Origin: Bombyx mori
Taxonomy: Eukaryota; Arthropoda; Insecta; Lepidoptera; Bombycidae
Length of the DNA stretch: 64,000 nucleotides
Assembly (NCBI RefSeq): GCF_030269925.1
Contig: NC_085130.1
Span: 12,501-76,500, forward strand
Direction of reading: 5' to 3'
The position numbers and the translations under genes were made by a program. Under the pieces are notes generated by a model. The model saw only the letters and a program-made list of their open reading frames with translations. It had not been told where the DNA came from and did no database searches. Positions 46,273 to 55,074 of the stretch are shown here, piece by piece (the first letter of the stretch is position 1; every line of letters starts with the position of its first letter).

Positions 46273-48413
46273 TATTCGTCGTCCATTGGTGTCGCCGTAG
46301 CCGTACCGGGCTGACTCCGCCGTTTCTCTTCGGCGGCGCTGCTCCTCTGTTGCCTTTGTTTCGGGGGCTTGGCGCAAGCCTTGCCCCCGGAGACGTGCGC
46401 TGCAGGCCTACCGGCGCCGGCGCAGATTGTACAATGCGGGGTGAGCGCGCAGCCCGCGGACTTGTGGCCGGTCTGGCCGCAGCGGTAGCACTCACCACTG
46501 CGGTCCACCGACGATGGGCAGCGGGCACTCACGTGGCCCAGTGCGTGGCAGCGGTAGCACTGCAGGCGCCTCGCCTCGAGGAGTTGCGCGCGAAGGACGC
46601 TCCACCCGATCCGCAGCTTGTTGACGGCCAATATTTTTTTGACACCCGCTATGGGGCATCTGACCAAGACCTGGCCAGTGCCTCCGGGGCCCATTTTTAT
46701 TTCCCCAACCTTCACAACGTCGGGGGGGCACTCTCCAATCCTGGCGACCTCGGCAACAAGCTCCTCCCGGGATATGGATTCGTCGAGGCCGCTCAGTCTG
46801 ACAGCGGCCGTTATTGTCGGCCTCGAGACGACAATGCTGTCCGAGGGCAAAACCTCCCGTAATTTCTCCGCCAGCAAATCAGCTTTTTCGTTCTGGTCGG
46901 CGCCGTCTACGACCAATACCTTTGCTCCCGTCACCGCCGAGCGTATCCGCTGGATAGGGATCCCCAGCTCTGCCGTATCGATTTTAGCCCTGGCCTCGGC
47001 GAGGACTGCCCGATAGGTGACTCCGCGCTCGACGGCCTCCGGCTGCAGCTTGACAATAACTGCCTGCGAGCGGGGTGGCCGGAGTCTCTTCTTCTTTTCC
47101 TTCAGGGGCGGTGGAGCGGGCACGGTGCCGGTCGCCGTCGCCGTCCTCGGCTTGGCGCCTCTTCGGGCTACCGTCGTCCAGGCTTCCGTCAGAGCAGCTG
47201 GGGCGGGGGGGAATGTCCGTGGTTCTGGTTGAGCCGGCTGCTGCCTGCTTTTCGGCGCCTTCTTTTTCTGCGGGCCACCACCGTTGGGTGCCGCCGTCGC
47301 GACTGCAGCTGTTGGTCCGGGCGTCGGCATTGATTCTGCTGCCGTTGGTGGTGTCGGCGTCTTTTCTTGACCGCGGCTTCTCCTGTGGTCTGCGGCCAGG
47401 GGTGGTCTCATCCTGGGCTCTGGAGGCAGTCGCGCTTCCAGCCCAGAGAGGCGCGCATCCAGCATGGTGCCGACCGCACGCATGATGCGCTGGAGGCGCC
47501 GCTCCTCCTCGTCGTCGCTCCGTTGGATCGGGGCGGGGGCGGGTACGGGGGCGGGGACGGCTGCCGGCGATCCCACGGCCTGGGCCAGGCGCGCCATCTC
47601 CGACCTCATGTCGGCGATCGCATTCTTGAGGTGCAGGATCTCGGCCTCCTGCCTCCTGCAGAGCTCCTGCAGCCTCTTCGTCTCACCGTCGGTAGTCCTT
47701 GCTGCCATATCTTCCTTGGCCTCCCGAATGGCGGCAGCCATCTCCTTCAGGGCACGTACGTATGTGCCCTTCAGGTTCCCAGACTTGGCCGCGATTGCTA
47801 CGGCCAGCTTCGCGGACTCGTCTAGTCGACGTTCGGGGTCGAGTGCTGGTTCCCCCGTGCTGCCCGCGACGGCGTCTTCCCTCACTCGCAGCTTTCGGAC
47901 ACTCTCGGTGACCTCTCTCTCGGCGCGCAGCGCCAGCTCCTCTCGTTGGGCCTTCACATACGCCTCCTTGGCGGCGGCGAGGCCAACGTACTGCCCGGTT
48001 GTGGGCGGTCTTCCTCTGCCCCTCTTTGACGGGGTCTTGGAGGCGGCTCTTCGGGCTGAGCACGCCGTCTCTTCACCGGAGCTGCTCTCTGAGCACTCCG
48101 TGCTGGAGCCCTTCAGCCTCTTTCTTCGGCTTCCGGTCAACGACGAACGGCTCGAGCTGGCCGTCGCCATGCTATCGTCCGACAAGACGTTTGCTGCTTC
48201 GTTGTCCTTCACGGACCCTCCTCTACGTTCTTTATTTTCTCCGTCCTTCGCGGACACCCTACCACCGTCCTTCACGGACCTCTTCGAACAGTTATTGCCC
48301 CCCCCAGAAGACGAGGGGCAGCGTGCGGCCGATCGCTCGGCCGCACGGAGGGATTCTCCCCCCGCGGAGCGGGAGGTACCCTCCTGGGGTAATTCTTCTT
48401 TATAACTGGACAT
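46272..48413 (-). CDS. e9 ORF1: Gag-like protein (713 aa)
   Basis: The protein reads identically to e2 ORF1 over 713 residues, including AT-hook-like GRGRPP, coiled coil, three knuckles and the MDDE end, although the two copies lie 34 kb apart. This implies recent retrotransposition from one source or exchange between copies. Confidence 0.92.
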   Translation of the reverse strand: MSSYKEELPQEGTSRSAGGESLRAAERSAARCPSSSGGGNNCSKRSVKDGGRVSAKDGENKERRGGSVKDNEAANVLSDDSMATASSSRSSLTGSRRKRLKGSSTECSESSSGEETACSARRAASKTPSKRGRGRPPTTGQYVGLAAAKEAYVKAQREELALRAEREVTESVRKLRVREDAVAGSTGEPALDPERRLDESAKLAVAIAAKSGNLKGTYVRALKEMAAAIREAKEDMAARTTDGETKRLQELCRRQEAEILHLKNAIADMRSEMARLAQAVGSPAAVPAPVPAPAPIQRSDDEEERRLQRIMRAVGTMLDARLSGLEARLPPEPRMRPPLAADHRRSRGQEKTPTPPTAAESMPTPGPTAAVATAAPNGGGPQKKKAPKSRQQPAQPEPRTFPPAPAALTEAWTTVARRGAKPRTATATGTVPAPPPLKEKKKRLRPPRSQAVIVKLQPEAVERGVTYRAVLAEARAKIDTAELGIPIQRIRSAVTGAKVLVVDGADQNEKADLLAEKLREVLPSDSIVVSRPTITAAVRLSGLDESISREELVAEVARIGECPPDVVKVGEIKMGPGGTGQVLVRCPIAGVKKILAVNKLRIGWSVLRAQLLEARRLQCYRCHALGHVSARCPSSVDRSGECYRCGQTGHKSAGCALTPHCTICAGAGRPAAHVSGGKACAKPPKQRQQRSSAAEEKRRSQPGTATATPMDDE

Positions 48414-49286
48414 TTTTTCATTATGTTATTTCCTGTTTTTATTAGCCAGGGGTACGGTCCCCTGGGACGCCCTCGCGACTGGTCTCCCACCAGCCATGCA
48501 TCCCATCGCCGGGCGCCAGAGCTTAAGATTGGGGTATTTTTTATAGAGGTTTACGTCCTCGCGGCCCCGTACCTCGCGGCAGCGGCCCCCGTCCCCCACA
48601 CGGTGAGGATTACGGGTTGGCCGGCAGTCCATCGAGTGCAACGAGCAGCACGACGGACCACCGCCCTACGCTCGAGTGAGCACCAATCCACGAAGCCACG
48701 CCGGTATACCGGTACCCCCCTCTGGAGGGCGTTCCCCTGTAGCTGTGCAGCCGGGGACATGGCGACCAGCGGCCGGAAGAAGCGCAAACAACGCCGGCTC
48801 GCTTTCTCAACGACGAAGGCAGACCAAGAGCGGCCCGCCACCTCCGATGGGTCACGCCGAAAATAGTTCGGACGTGGCCCCAAAACAAAAAGATGAAAAA
48901 AGAAAAAGTAAAACCAATAAGACAAATAAAACAAAAGAAGGCAAAACAAACAGAAAATAAAACAAAATAACATAAAGGGGAAGATAACACGAAGGGGGAA
49001 AATGGGAACGAGGAGGCCCGGGCATCCCCAGAAGAAACACCCTTCAGCCAGTGAAGGGCGTGGAGAGCCCGGAACCCCCCGTGCTGGTTTTGGTCCGCGT
49101 CGCTCAATCTCCCCCGCCGTGACACGACGAGAAAGAAGGAGCGATACCCCTGGGAGTGTGACTGCTCCCAGAAGCCCGTTATCCGCCACCTACGGACGCG
49201 CCCGGTGGAAGTCCAGCAAAACTCCCCCACAGACGGAGCCCCCGGCCACGCTGAGTGCGCGCCGGGGGGCCCGCCCAGGTCCCGGG
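48414..49286 (-). other. e9 5' UTR
   Basis: An 873-bp S1 leader matching that of e2, with the conserved hairpins and U-rich (RNA sense) tract. No ORF is credible; the long hydrophobic frames here are a by-product of that tract. Confidence 0.6.
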
Positions 49287-49388
49287 AACCTAACCTAACC
49301 TAACCTAACCTAACCTAACCTAACCTAACCTAACCTAACCTAACCTAACCTAACCTAACCTAACCTAACCTAACCTAACCTAACCTAA

Positions 49389-49391
<3 letters not shown>
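49287..49391. repeat. (AACCT)21 spacer between e9 and e10
   Basis: Twenty-one perfect telomere repeats. Confidence 0.95.
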
Positions 49392-49419
<28 letters not shown>

Positions 49420-50156
49420 CGGGCCGGGGGCCGAACCTCCTACGAGGTCCCCGCGCCTAGGGGGCGCGCGGGGTATGTGAGACTCAACGATCTGCAGGTG
49501 TTGAGAGCAGATCGCGGGCCCAAGGATTTTAGGGCCCACCCACTAAACGACTCCCCTGCACTCTTACACCCGACGTCCGATCTCCGTCCGGGGTCAGAAC
49601 CCGTTCAGAGTAGGGGGGTTCCCGCGGTCAACACTACAACCAGACACGCGGCGCCACCCCGAGGACGCCCGACCGACGGGTCGTCGAGGCGATAGTCGAC
49701 GACCAACGACGTCGGTCTCCGCGGTACGGCGGCCCTACCAGGCCGCCCGGGCGGTGCCGCTGGTGTTCCAGGATACCCCGCTGGGCCAGAACCAGCCTGC
49801 CGGGTCGGAACGCGATACACCGCCGACCGGGTTGCTCTTCAACAGTATGTTCGGCGACGACAGCGACGACGAAAATGCGGACCGCATCGCAGTCCGCAGC
49901 CGCCGACGCGCCGTCCCGTCCTCCTGGTGCCAGCGCGCTAGAGTGACGGTAGCGTGCGGCGCAGCCTCAACCCCCTTAGGTCGCCCCGTGACCATCACCG
50001 GGAGGAGACTGCCTCCTCATAGGGGCTGGAGCTGGACAAACGCCCTCCTCCGAACCCCGGCTCGACGGCGGCGGCACGGCGCCGAGAGGGAAGAAGAGCT
50101 CTCCCTCTCCCGTTCCGCCGCCTCCTTCTGCGAGATGGTGGACTCGCAGAAGTCGA
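49392..50156 (-). mobile_element. e10: 5'-truncated fragment of a third SART-like family (S3)
   Basis: After a T-run of about 28, the 737-bp body 49420-50156 is clearly homologous to the S2 3' end but with many substitutions and small indels throughout (for example CGGGCCGGGGG for CGGGTAGAGGG). It keeps the CCCCGCGC/GCGCGGGG stem (49449-49456 with 49466-49473) although the loop differs. It ends inside ORF2 at AACCT. It is evidence of another autonomous family elsewhere in the genome. Confidence 0.85.
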
Positions 50157-50157
50157 A
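50017..50157 (-). CDS. e10 ORF2 fragment (C-terminal 46 residues, S3)
   Basis: Too short for a standard ORF scan, but readable by homology: DFCESTISQKEAAERERE is identical to the S2 C-terminus, followed by a diverged basic tail ending QLQPL before TGA at 50019-50017 (S2 ends TSRPL). It is open to the truncation point and non-functional by itself. Confidence 0.8.
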   Translation of the reverse strand, partial: FDFCESTISQKEAAERERESSSSLSAPCRRRRAGVRRRAFVQLQPL

Positions 50158-50205
50158 ACCTAACCTAACCTAACCTAACCTAACCTAACCTAACCTAACC
50201 TAACC
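50157..50205. repeat. AACCT tract at the orientation switch between e10 and e11
   Basis: About ten repeats (49 bp). All elements to the left are minus strand and all to the right are plus strand, so e10 and e11 stand head to head here. Confidence 0.95.
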
Positions 50206-50758
50206 GGAGTCGCGTTCGATCCGCAGGCGAGAACGGTCACGCCACACCAAAAATCGTTGAGTTAAATAGTGTTTTTACCAAATTGTGAATATAAAATCAG
50301 TTTTTAGTGATAAAAATCAGTGTTATACACCGTTGGATGCGCGCTAAAATTCCGCATCTATTACCATTTCTGGTGAAAAATTTGGACTTAAATCAAGCGA
50401 AAAAAATAAGAAAAAACTGCTAAAAATCAAAATTTGAAGTGTTAAAAATTCATAAAAATGACATTTTTGTAGTGAAAACGTAGTGAAAAGTGTCATTCAG
50501 TGCGCGTTCGAAAGCTCTTCTTAAATTTGTCTCGAAACTGAAAATTGGACAGTGAGAACTATTAAAAATTACCAAAAAACTAAAAATTTTCTAAAAATTT
50601 TTTACTTTTCGGCGTGCGCTGCTTTAAAGCGATCGATGACCCTATATTTTTATAGTGTTAGTGTATAGGCCCTGGAAAGGCGCTTCCGTGGACACCTCAA
50701 TTTGATTTTTCCGATTGAAGAAAAAGGAGAAAATTAGCAAAAACCAACGTAAGTAAAC

Positions 50759-51710
50759 CCACGTGGTCGAGGTTCCAGCTGTGGGAGGCACTTTCCAGGA
50801 CTTCGTACGGATAAAAGACCAAACGTTACCGACATTGCCAAAAAAGTAATTTAAAATATTAAGAACTTTAGAAGATATAGCTGATTATGTAAAAATCGAA
50901 AAATATTTTTACATGTAAATTCAGAAAACGAACGACGACCCCATTATTTCTTGGTGCCTCTGGATCGACCTTCACGAGGGGCTCATTTTAATATACTATT
51001 TAGATTTCTGCTACCAATGTTCACTGAGTAAATCAGGAAAATCTAAATCGGCACTACCACGTGGTCGAGGTTCCAGCTGTGGGAGGCACTTTCCAGGACT
51101 TTGTACGGATAAAGGACCAAACGTTACCGACATTGCCAAAAAATTAATTTAAAATATTAAGAACTTTAGAAGATATAGCTGATTATGTAAAAATCGAAAA
51201 AAAATCGAAAAATATTTTTACATGTAAATTCAGAAAACGAACGACAACCCCATTATTTCTTGGTGCCTCTGGATCGACCTTCACGAGGGGCTCATTTTAA
51301 TATACTATTTAGATTTCTGCTACCAATGTTCACTGAGTAAATCAGGAAAATCTAAATCGGCACTACCACGTGGTCGAGGTTCCAGCTGTGGGAGGCACTT
51401 TCCAGGACTTTGTACGGATAAAGGACCAAACGTTACCGACATCGCCGAAAAAAGTAGTTAAAAATATTAAGAACTTTGGAAGATAATGTTGATTATGTAA
51501 AAATCGAAAAATATTTTTACATGTAAATTCGGAAAACGAACGACGACCACATTATTTCTTGGTGCCCCTGGATCGACCTTCACAAGGGGCTCATTTTTAT
51601 ATACTATTTAGATTTTTGCTACCAATATTCACGGAGTAAATCAGGAAAATCTGAATCGGCACTACCACGTGGTTGCAGTTCCAGCCGGGGGAGGCACTTT
51701 TTGGGACTGG
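50759..51710 (+). repeat. Tandem ~300-bp repeats in the e11 5' UTR (three units plus a partial fourth)
   Basis: Units start with CCACGTGG at 50759, 51057, 51366 and 51665 (spacings 298, 309 and 299). The second unit has an 11-bp local duplication of the GAAAAAAAATC type. The fourth is cut and diverged after about 45 bp. Each unit carries the palindrome CACGTG (E-box core) and a conserved GGTTCCAGCTGTGGGAGGCAC block. Tandem 5' monomers act as promoters in some LINEs (mouse L1); that role is inferred here. Confidence 0.8.
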
Positions 51711-51907
51711 GACCAAATAAAGGATTGAAGTCTGCATGCAGTGCCAGAAAAAATAGGAGAAAATATCCAGAATCCTGGTAGAAAAGGCGTTTTTATTGAT
51801 ATTATGAAAAACATTTTTAGTAGTAGTAAGATTAGATAGTTAGTATAGTCAAATGTTATGATTGGACTGCATATATTATAAGCTAAATTTTTAAATATTT
51901 TTGACAC

Positions 51908-51928
51908 AGACCCCCCTTTACAGGGTCT
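51908..51928 (+). promoter_or_regulatory. 5' UTR hairpin shared with e12
   Basis: AGACCC-loop CCCTTTACA-GGGTCT: six perfect pairs and a nine-base loop. e12 has GATCCC-CCCTATACA-GGGATC, with three of six pairs replaced by compensatory changes and the loop nearly conserved. Confidence 0.65.
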
Positions 51929-52521
51929 GACAAAACATATTGGGCTCTGCAGTAGCAATATTTTATTTATTTAGCTGTTTCCCATCTGATCTGTTATTCT
52001 GAAACAAATTCTGACCGCATCCCCCGCGTGATACTGCACGACAATTGTAGGTTGTACTGACAACCATTCATTTTGTGTGTAGTCCGCGAGGCATGTGGTG
52101 CTGAGTATAATTCTATAGTAAATTTTTTGCATATTTTGACATTGACAATCTTGTCAAATTTTTTACTGACACAAAATTGACTTTGCTGCGCAATTATTTT
52201 GACATAATATTGTTGGACTCTGTACACCCACAATAGGTAGTTAATTTTGTAGTCCTAGAGAAACTATACTAACTATTATTTGATGAAAAACTTTTTTAAT
52301 GAAAAATTATTTGATCTGTGCAAAATTGTCTTTCAACATAGAATTTTGGTTCTAGGGATTCTTGCCGTGATATTGTATTCCAATATCACTCAAAAATTCC
52401 TCTTGCTGAATCTGAAATAGCTTACTGGAAAGTTGATTTGACCTAAGTTGTATATTTTAAAGTGCCTCTATACAGCACTGAGTTAGTTTTAAGACAACCC
52501 GCGGCTCCTCTTACTTCAGCG

Positions 52522-53940
52522 ATGAGTCATCCCGAGGGTCATGGACCAAAAACCACAGCCAGAGCTTCCACAGTCTCTCCTAAACCCAAACCGAAACAAG
52601 GCGACGCGAAAAAGTTTTCGGTGCCCCCCCAAACGATTTCGGTTAGGAGGAGCATCGGGGAATGGGAGAAGGCTTCATATACATGCAAATTGGACGAAGC
52701 AACAGCATGCGCGGGCAGAGCAAAACAACAGCTCAACGCCGCACGCAACTTGAAAGGGGAGTTAAAAATTGAAGCCTTTAAAATGCTGGATAGGTTACTC
52801 GAAATTGTGAAAAAGTTGGAAATGCCCTCGAAAACAAAGGTAGAGAAGGAGGTCATGAAGCAGATGTACCGCGAAAATAGCAAGACAGAAATGGGCACGA
52901 GCAACCTGAAAAATATTATTGAGGAGCATAGTAAGGTTTTGGGAGAGACTGTGAAAGAAATGGACCGACTACGCACGGTTATTAGGAGACACGAGGAGAA
53001 AATGGATGACACGGCACAAAACGCCGAAAAACGAGATGGGGGACATAGCGGTGGAGAGTTTCTGGCGGAAATCCGTGAGCTCAAGCGACTCACACAAGAG
53101 ACCCGGGTACGGACCGACGAGGCGCAGGGGGTAATTCCCTCGTACGCGGAGGTCCTGTCTCGGCCACCAGCCGCTAGAGTGGACAAGCCGAAGTTCTCCG
53201 TCATCGTGGGTTCAAAAAACGTCATCGATACTAGTGCTGATGTCATAGAAAAGCTGAGAGGGGCGTTAGATGCACGGCGCAGCGGTCTAAAGATAGAGCG
53301 TCTCCGTAGGGTACGCGATGCGAAGGTGGTTTTGAGCTGCGCGAGTAAAGAGGAGATGGAAAAGTTGTCCGAGCAGCTAAAGAACGATAAAAACCTTACT
53401 GCCGAGGTGGCTAAGAACAAAAAGCCACTCGTCGTGCTTAAAAATCTCATGGCGTACAATACGGATGACGACATCCGAACGGCACTCGCTGAGCAAAACC
53501 GGCACCTGCTGGAGGATCTTTCAGCCGACGAAACCGCCGTGGAGGTAAGGTACCGGAGGAGGGCGAGGAATCAACAGGAGTGCCACGCCGTCCTCCAGGT
53601 ATCGCCCGAATTATGGCAAAGGCTAACGTCGGCTGGAAGAGTATACATTGACCTCCAGCATGTGAGGGTGCAGGACCAGTCACCACTGGTGCAGTGCACC
53701 AGATGCCTGGCGTACGGCCACGGCCGGAAGCAGTGCGCGGACGATGTGGATCTCTGCAATTACTGTGGCGGTCCGCATCTCAAAAGTTCGTGCACGCAAC
53801 TGGCGGCCGCCCAGGCACCGAAGTGTATTAACTGCACCAGGGCCAAGCTGACTGAAACTGCCCATACGGCATTTGGTGACTGCTGCCCTGTTAGGAGAAA
53901 GTGGGATGCGCTGGCCAGGGCGGCAATAGCCTATGGCTAG
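52522..53940 (+). CDS. e11 ORF1: Gag-like RNA-binding protein (472 aa)
   Basis: The only ORF of e11. The ATG at 52522 (MSHPEGHGP) is chosen because the frame upstream has no ATG, only a GTG at 52462. A basic N-terminal part with VRRSIGEWEKA (VRRSIHEWEAG in e12) is followed by helical and coiled-coil segments. Then comes a region with NTDDDIRTALAEQNR that is also conserved in e12. Zinc knuckles are CX2CX4HX4C at 392-405, CX2CX3HX4C at 412-424, and CX2CX9HX5C at about 435-454. It ends AIAYG, like TIAYC in e12. As in HeT-A, Gag would carry the RNA to the telomere while RT is supplied in trans (inference). Confidence 0.9.
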   Translation: MSHPEGHGPKTTARASTVSPKPKPKQGDAKKFSVPPQTISVRRSIGEWEKASYTCKLDEATACAGRAKQQLNAARNLKGELKIEAFKMLDRLLEIVKKLEMPSKTKVEKEVMKQMYRENSKTEMGTSNLKNIIEEHSKVLGETVKEMDRLRTVIRRHEEKMDDTAQNAEKRDGGHSGGEFLAEIRELKRLTQETRVRTDEAQGVIPSYAEVLSRPPAARVDKPKFSVIVGSKNVIDTSADVIEKLRGALDARRSGLKIERLRRVRDAKVVLSCASKEEMEKLSEQLKNDKNLTAEVAKNKKPLVVLKNLMAYNTDDDIRTALAEQNRHLLEDLSADETAVEVRYRRRARNQQECHAVLQVSPELWQRLTSAGRVYIDLQHVRVQDQSPLVQCTRCLAYGHGRKQCADDVDLCNYCGGPHLKSSCTQLAAAQAPKCINCTRAKLTETAHTAFGDCCPVRRKWDALARAAIAYG

Positions 53941-54568
53941 GGCTGCTCTGGCTGGTGGCCCGCCGGACCCGATAGTGTGGCGGTCCGAAACGTCGTTAAC
54001 CCTACTCGGCTCGAACTTTTGAACCTCGGGGTTACTCACAGCTGAAAAATATAAATAAAAATAAAATAAGATGAGTTTTGTAAACTCCATAGGATGGCTG
54101 ATGACCATAGAATTTTGATGTAAAATCTATTTAGTTATTAAGTAAAACCCTCTGGAGTTTACAAAATGTATTTTCTTTTAAGAACATCTATGTAAAATAA
54201 CTATACAATAATTATGAAAACTGTAAATAGTAAATAGAAGAAGAATAAAACCGTAATTTAGAAGTAATGGAAAGGAAATAGTAAGACATTAATACGATCT
54301 AAAAGATATACAATAAGTAGAATATCAAATAATGATGAAAATAGGTTAAAAATATTAGCTAGAATTAGATAAGTATATAAAAGTTAGAAAAAGTTAAAAA
54401 ATGTATATAATTACTGGTATAACTGTTATACTAGGTTATATGGTATTGTAGAACTTTATACAAAATAAATAAAAAATTCCTGGTTCCGTTATTAATCCTA
54501 CAATAAATAAACAAGGGCTCTGATTATGTCAGAGGAGTATTCGCGGGCCGGGCCTAAAGCGCCCGGAC
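53941..54568 (+). other. e11 3' UTR with 14-bp inverted repeat and two terminal hairpins
   Basis: No remnant of ORF2 is recognisable after the Gag stop. A perfect 14-bp inverted repeat (54076-54089 with 54153-54166) encloses a 63-nt loop. AATAAA words occur at 54464 and near 54503. Just before the poly(A) are two hairpins: CTCTGA-TTATG-TCAGAG (54518-54534) and CCGGGC-N7-GCCCGG (54548-54566). The same two-hairpin arrangement ends e12. Confidence 0.7.
54518..54566 (+). promoter_or_regulatory. Paired 3'-terminal hairpins of e11 (putative RT recognition)
   Basis: Stem 1 has loop TTATG. In e12 the stem becomes CTCCGA/TTGGAG with the same loop: one U-A to C-G compensatory change and one G-C to G-U. 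Stem 2 is CCGGGC/GCCCGG. Position directly before poly(A) suggests recognition during target-primed reverse transcription, possibly by the e12 enzyme. Confidence 0.65.
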
Positions 54569-54595
<27 letters not shown>

Positions 54596-54600
<5 letters not shown>

Positions 54601-55074
54601 AACCTAACCTAACCTAACCTAACCTAACCTAACCTAACCTAACCTAACCTAACCTAACCTAACCTAACCTAACCTAACCTAACCTAACCTAACCTAACCT
54701 AACCTAACCTAACCTAACCTAACCTAACCTAACCTAACCTAACCTAACCTAACCTAACCTAACCTAACCTAACCTAACCTAACCTAACCTAACCTAACCT
54801 AACCTAACCTAACCTAACCTAACCTAACCTAACCTAACCTAACCTAACCTAACCTAACCTAACCTAACCTAACCTAACCTAACCTAACCTAACCTAACCT
54901 AACCTAACCTAACCTAACCTAACCTAACCTAACCTAACCTAACCTAACCTAACCTAACCTAACCTAACCTAACCTAACCTAACCTAACCTAACCTAACCT
55001 AACCTAACCTAACCTAACCTAACCTAACCTAACCTAACCTAACCTAACCTAACCTAACCTAACCTAACCTAACC
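54596..55074. repeat. (AACCT)n spacer between e11 and e12 (~96 units)
   Basis: 479 bp of perfect repeat, the longest internal tract of the window. Confidence 0.95.

Larger units (their letters stand above)
42592..49286 (-). mobile_element. e9: full-length S1 element
   Basis: Body 42611-49286 (6676 bp), minus strand, with both ORFs intact. It is the innermost complete S1 copy and the apparent relative of fragment e5. The 5' end CCCGGG abuts (AACCT)21 directly, with no tRNA-like cap. Confidence 0.9.
50206..52521 (+). other. e11 5' UTR
   Basis: Starts GGAGTCGCGTTCGATCC against telomere repeat. It contains unique AT-rich sequence to about 50758, a tandem array (50759-51710), a hairpin at 51908-51928 shared with e12, and about 590 bp of AT-rich sequence without a credible ORF before the Gag ATG. 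A CGTAAGT word near 50748-50754 resembles a splice donor, but I see no supporting acceptor. Confidence 0.6.
50206..54595 (+). mobile_element. e11: gag-only telomeric retroposon (TRAS-like orientation, no ORF2)
   Basis: A plus-strand AT-rich element inserted as TAACC|element|poly(A)-AACCT, the CC^TAA site and opposite orientation to S1-S3. It has a 2.3-kb 5' UTR with ~300-bp tandem repeats, one intact Gag ORF (52522-53940), a ~630-bp 3' UTR and a poly(A) of about 27, but no endonuclease or RT. The Gag is homologous to that of e12 but too diverged for e11 to be a simple deletion of e12. Its complete ends and intact ORF argue against a truncated copy. The layout recalls Drosophila HeT-A. An internal deletion of an unseen autonomous family is the main alternative. 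Confidence 0.8.

Noticed and set aside
1918..50156. Target-site duplications around the S-type elements
   Set aside because: Flanks are all AACCT, so duplications cannot be told from the repeat itself.
52539..53474. Minus-strand ORF of 311 aa opposite the e11 Gag
   Set aside because: Ser/Phe-rich shadow of the Gag frame; no domain and no element structure on that strand.
53941..54060. Remnant of ORF2 after the e11 Gag
   Set aside because: I read the frames after the stop and found no endonuclease, RT or RNase H motif.
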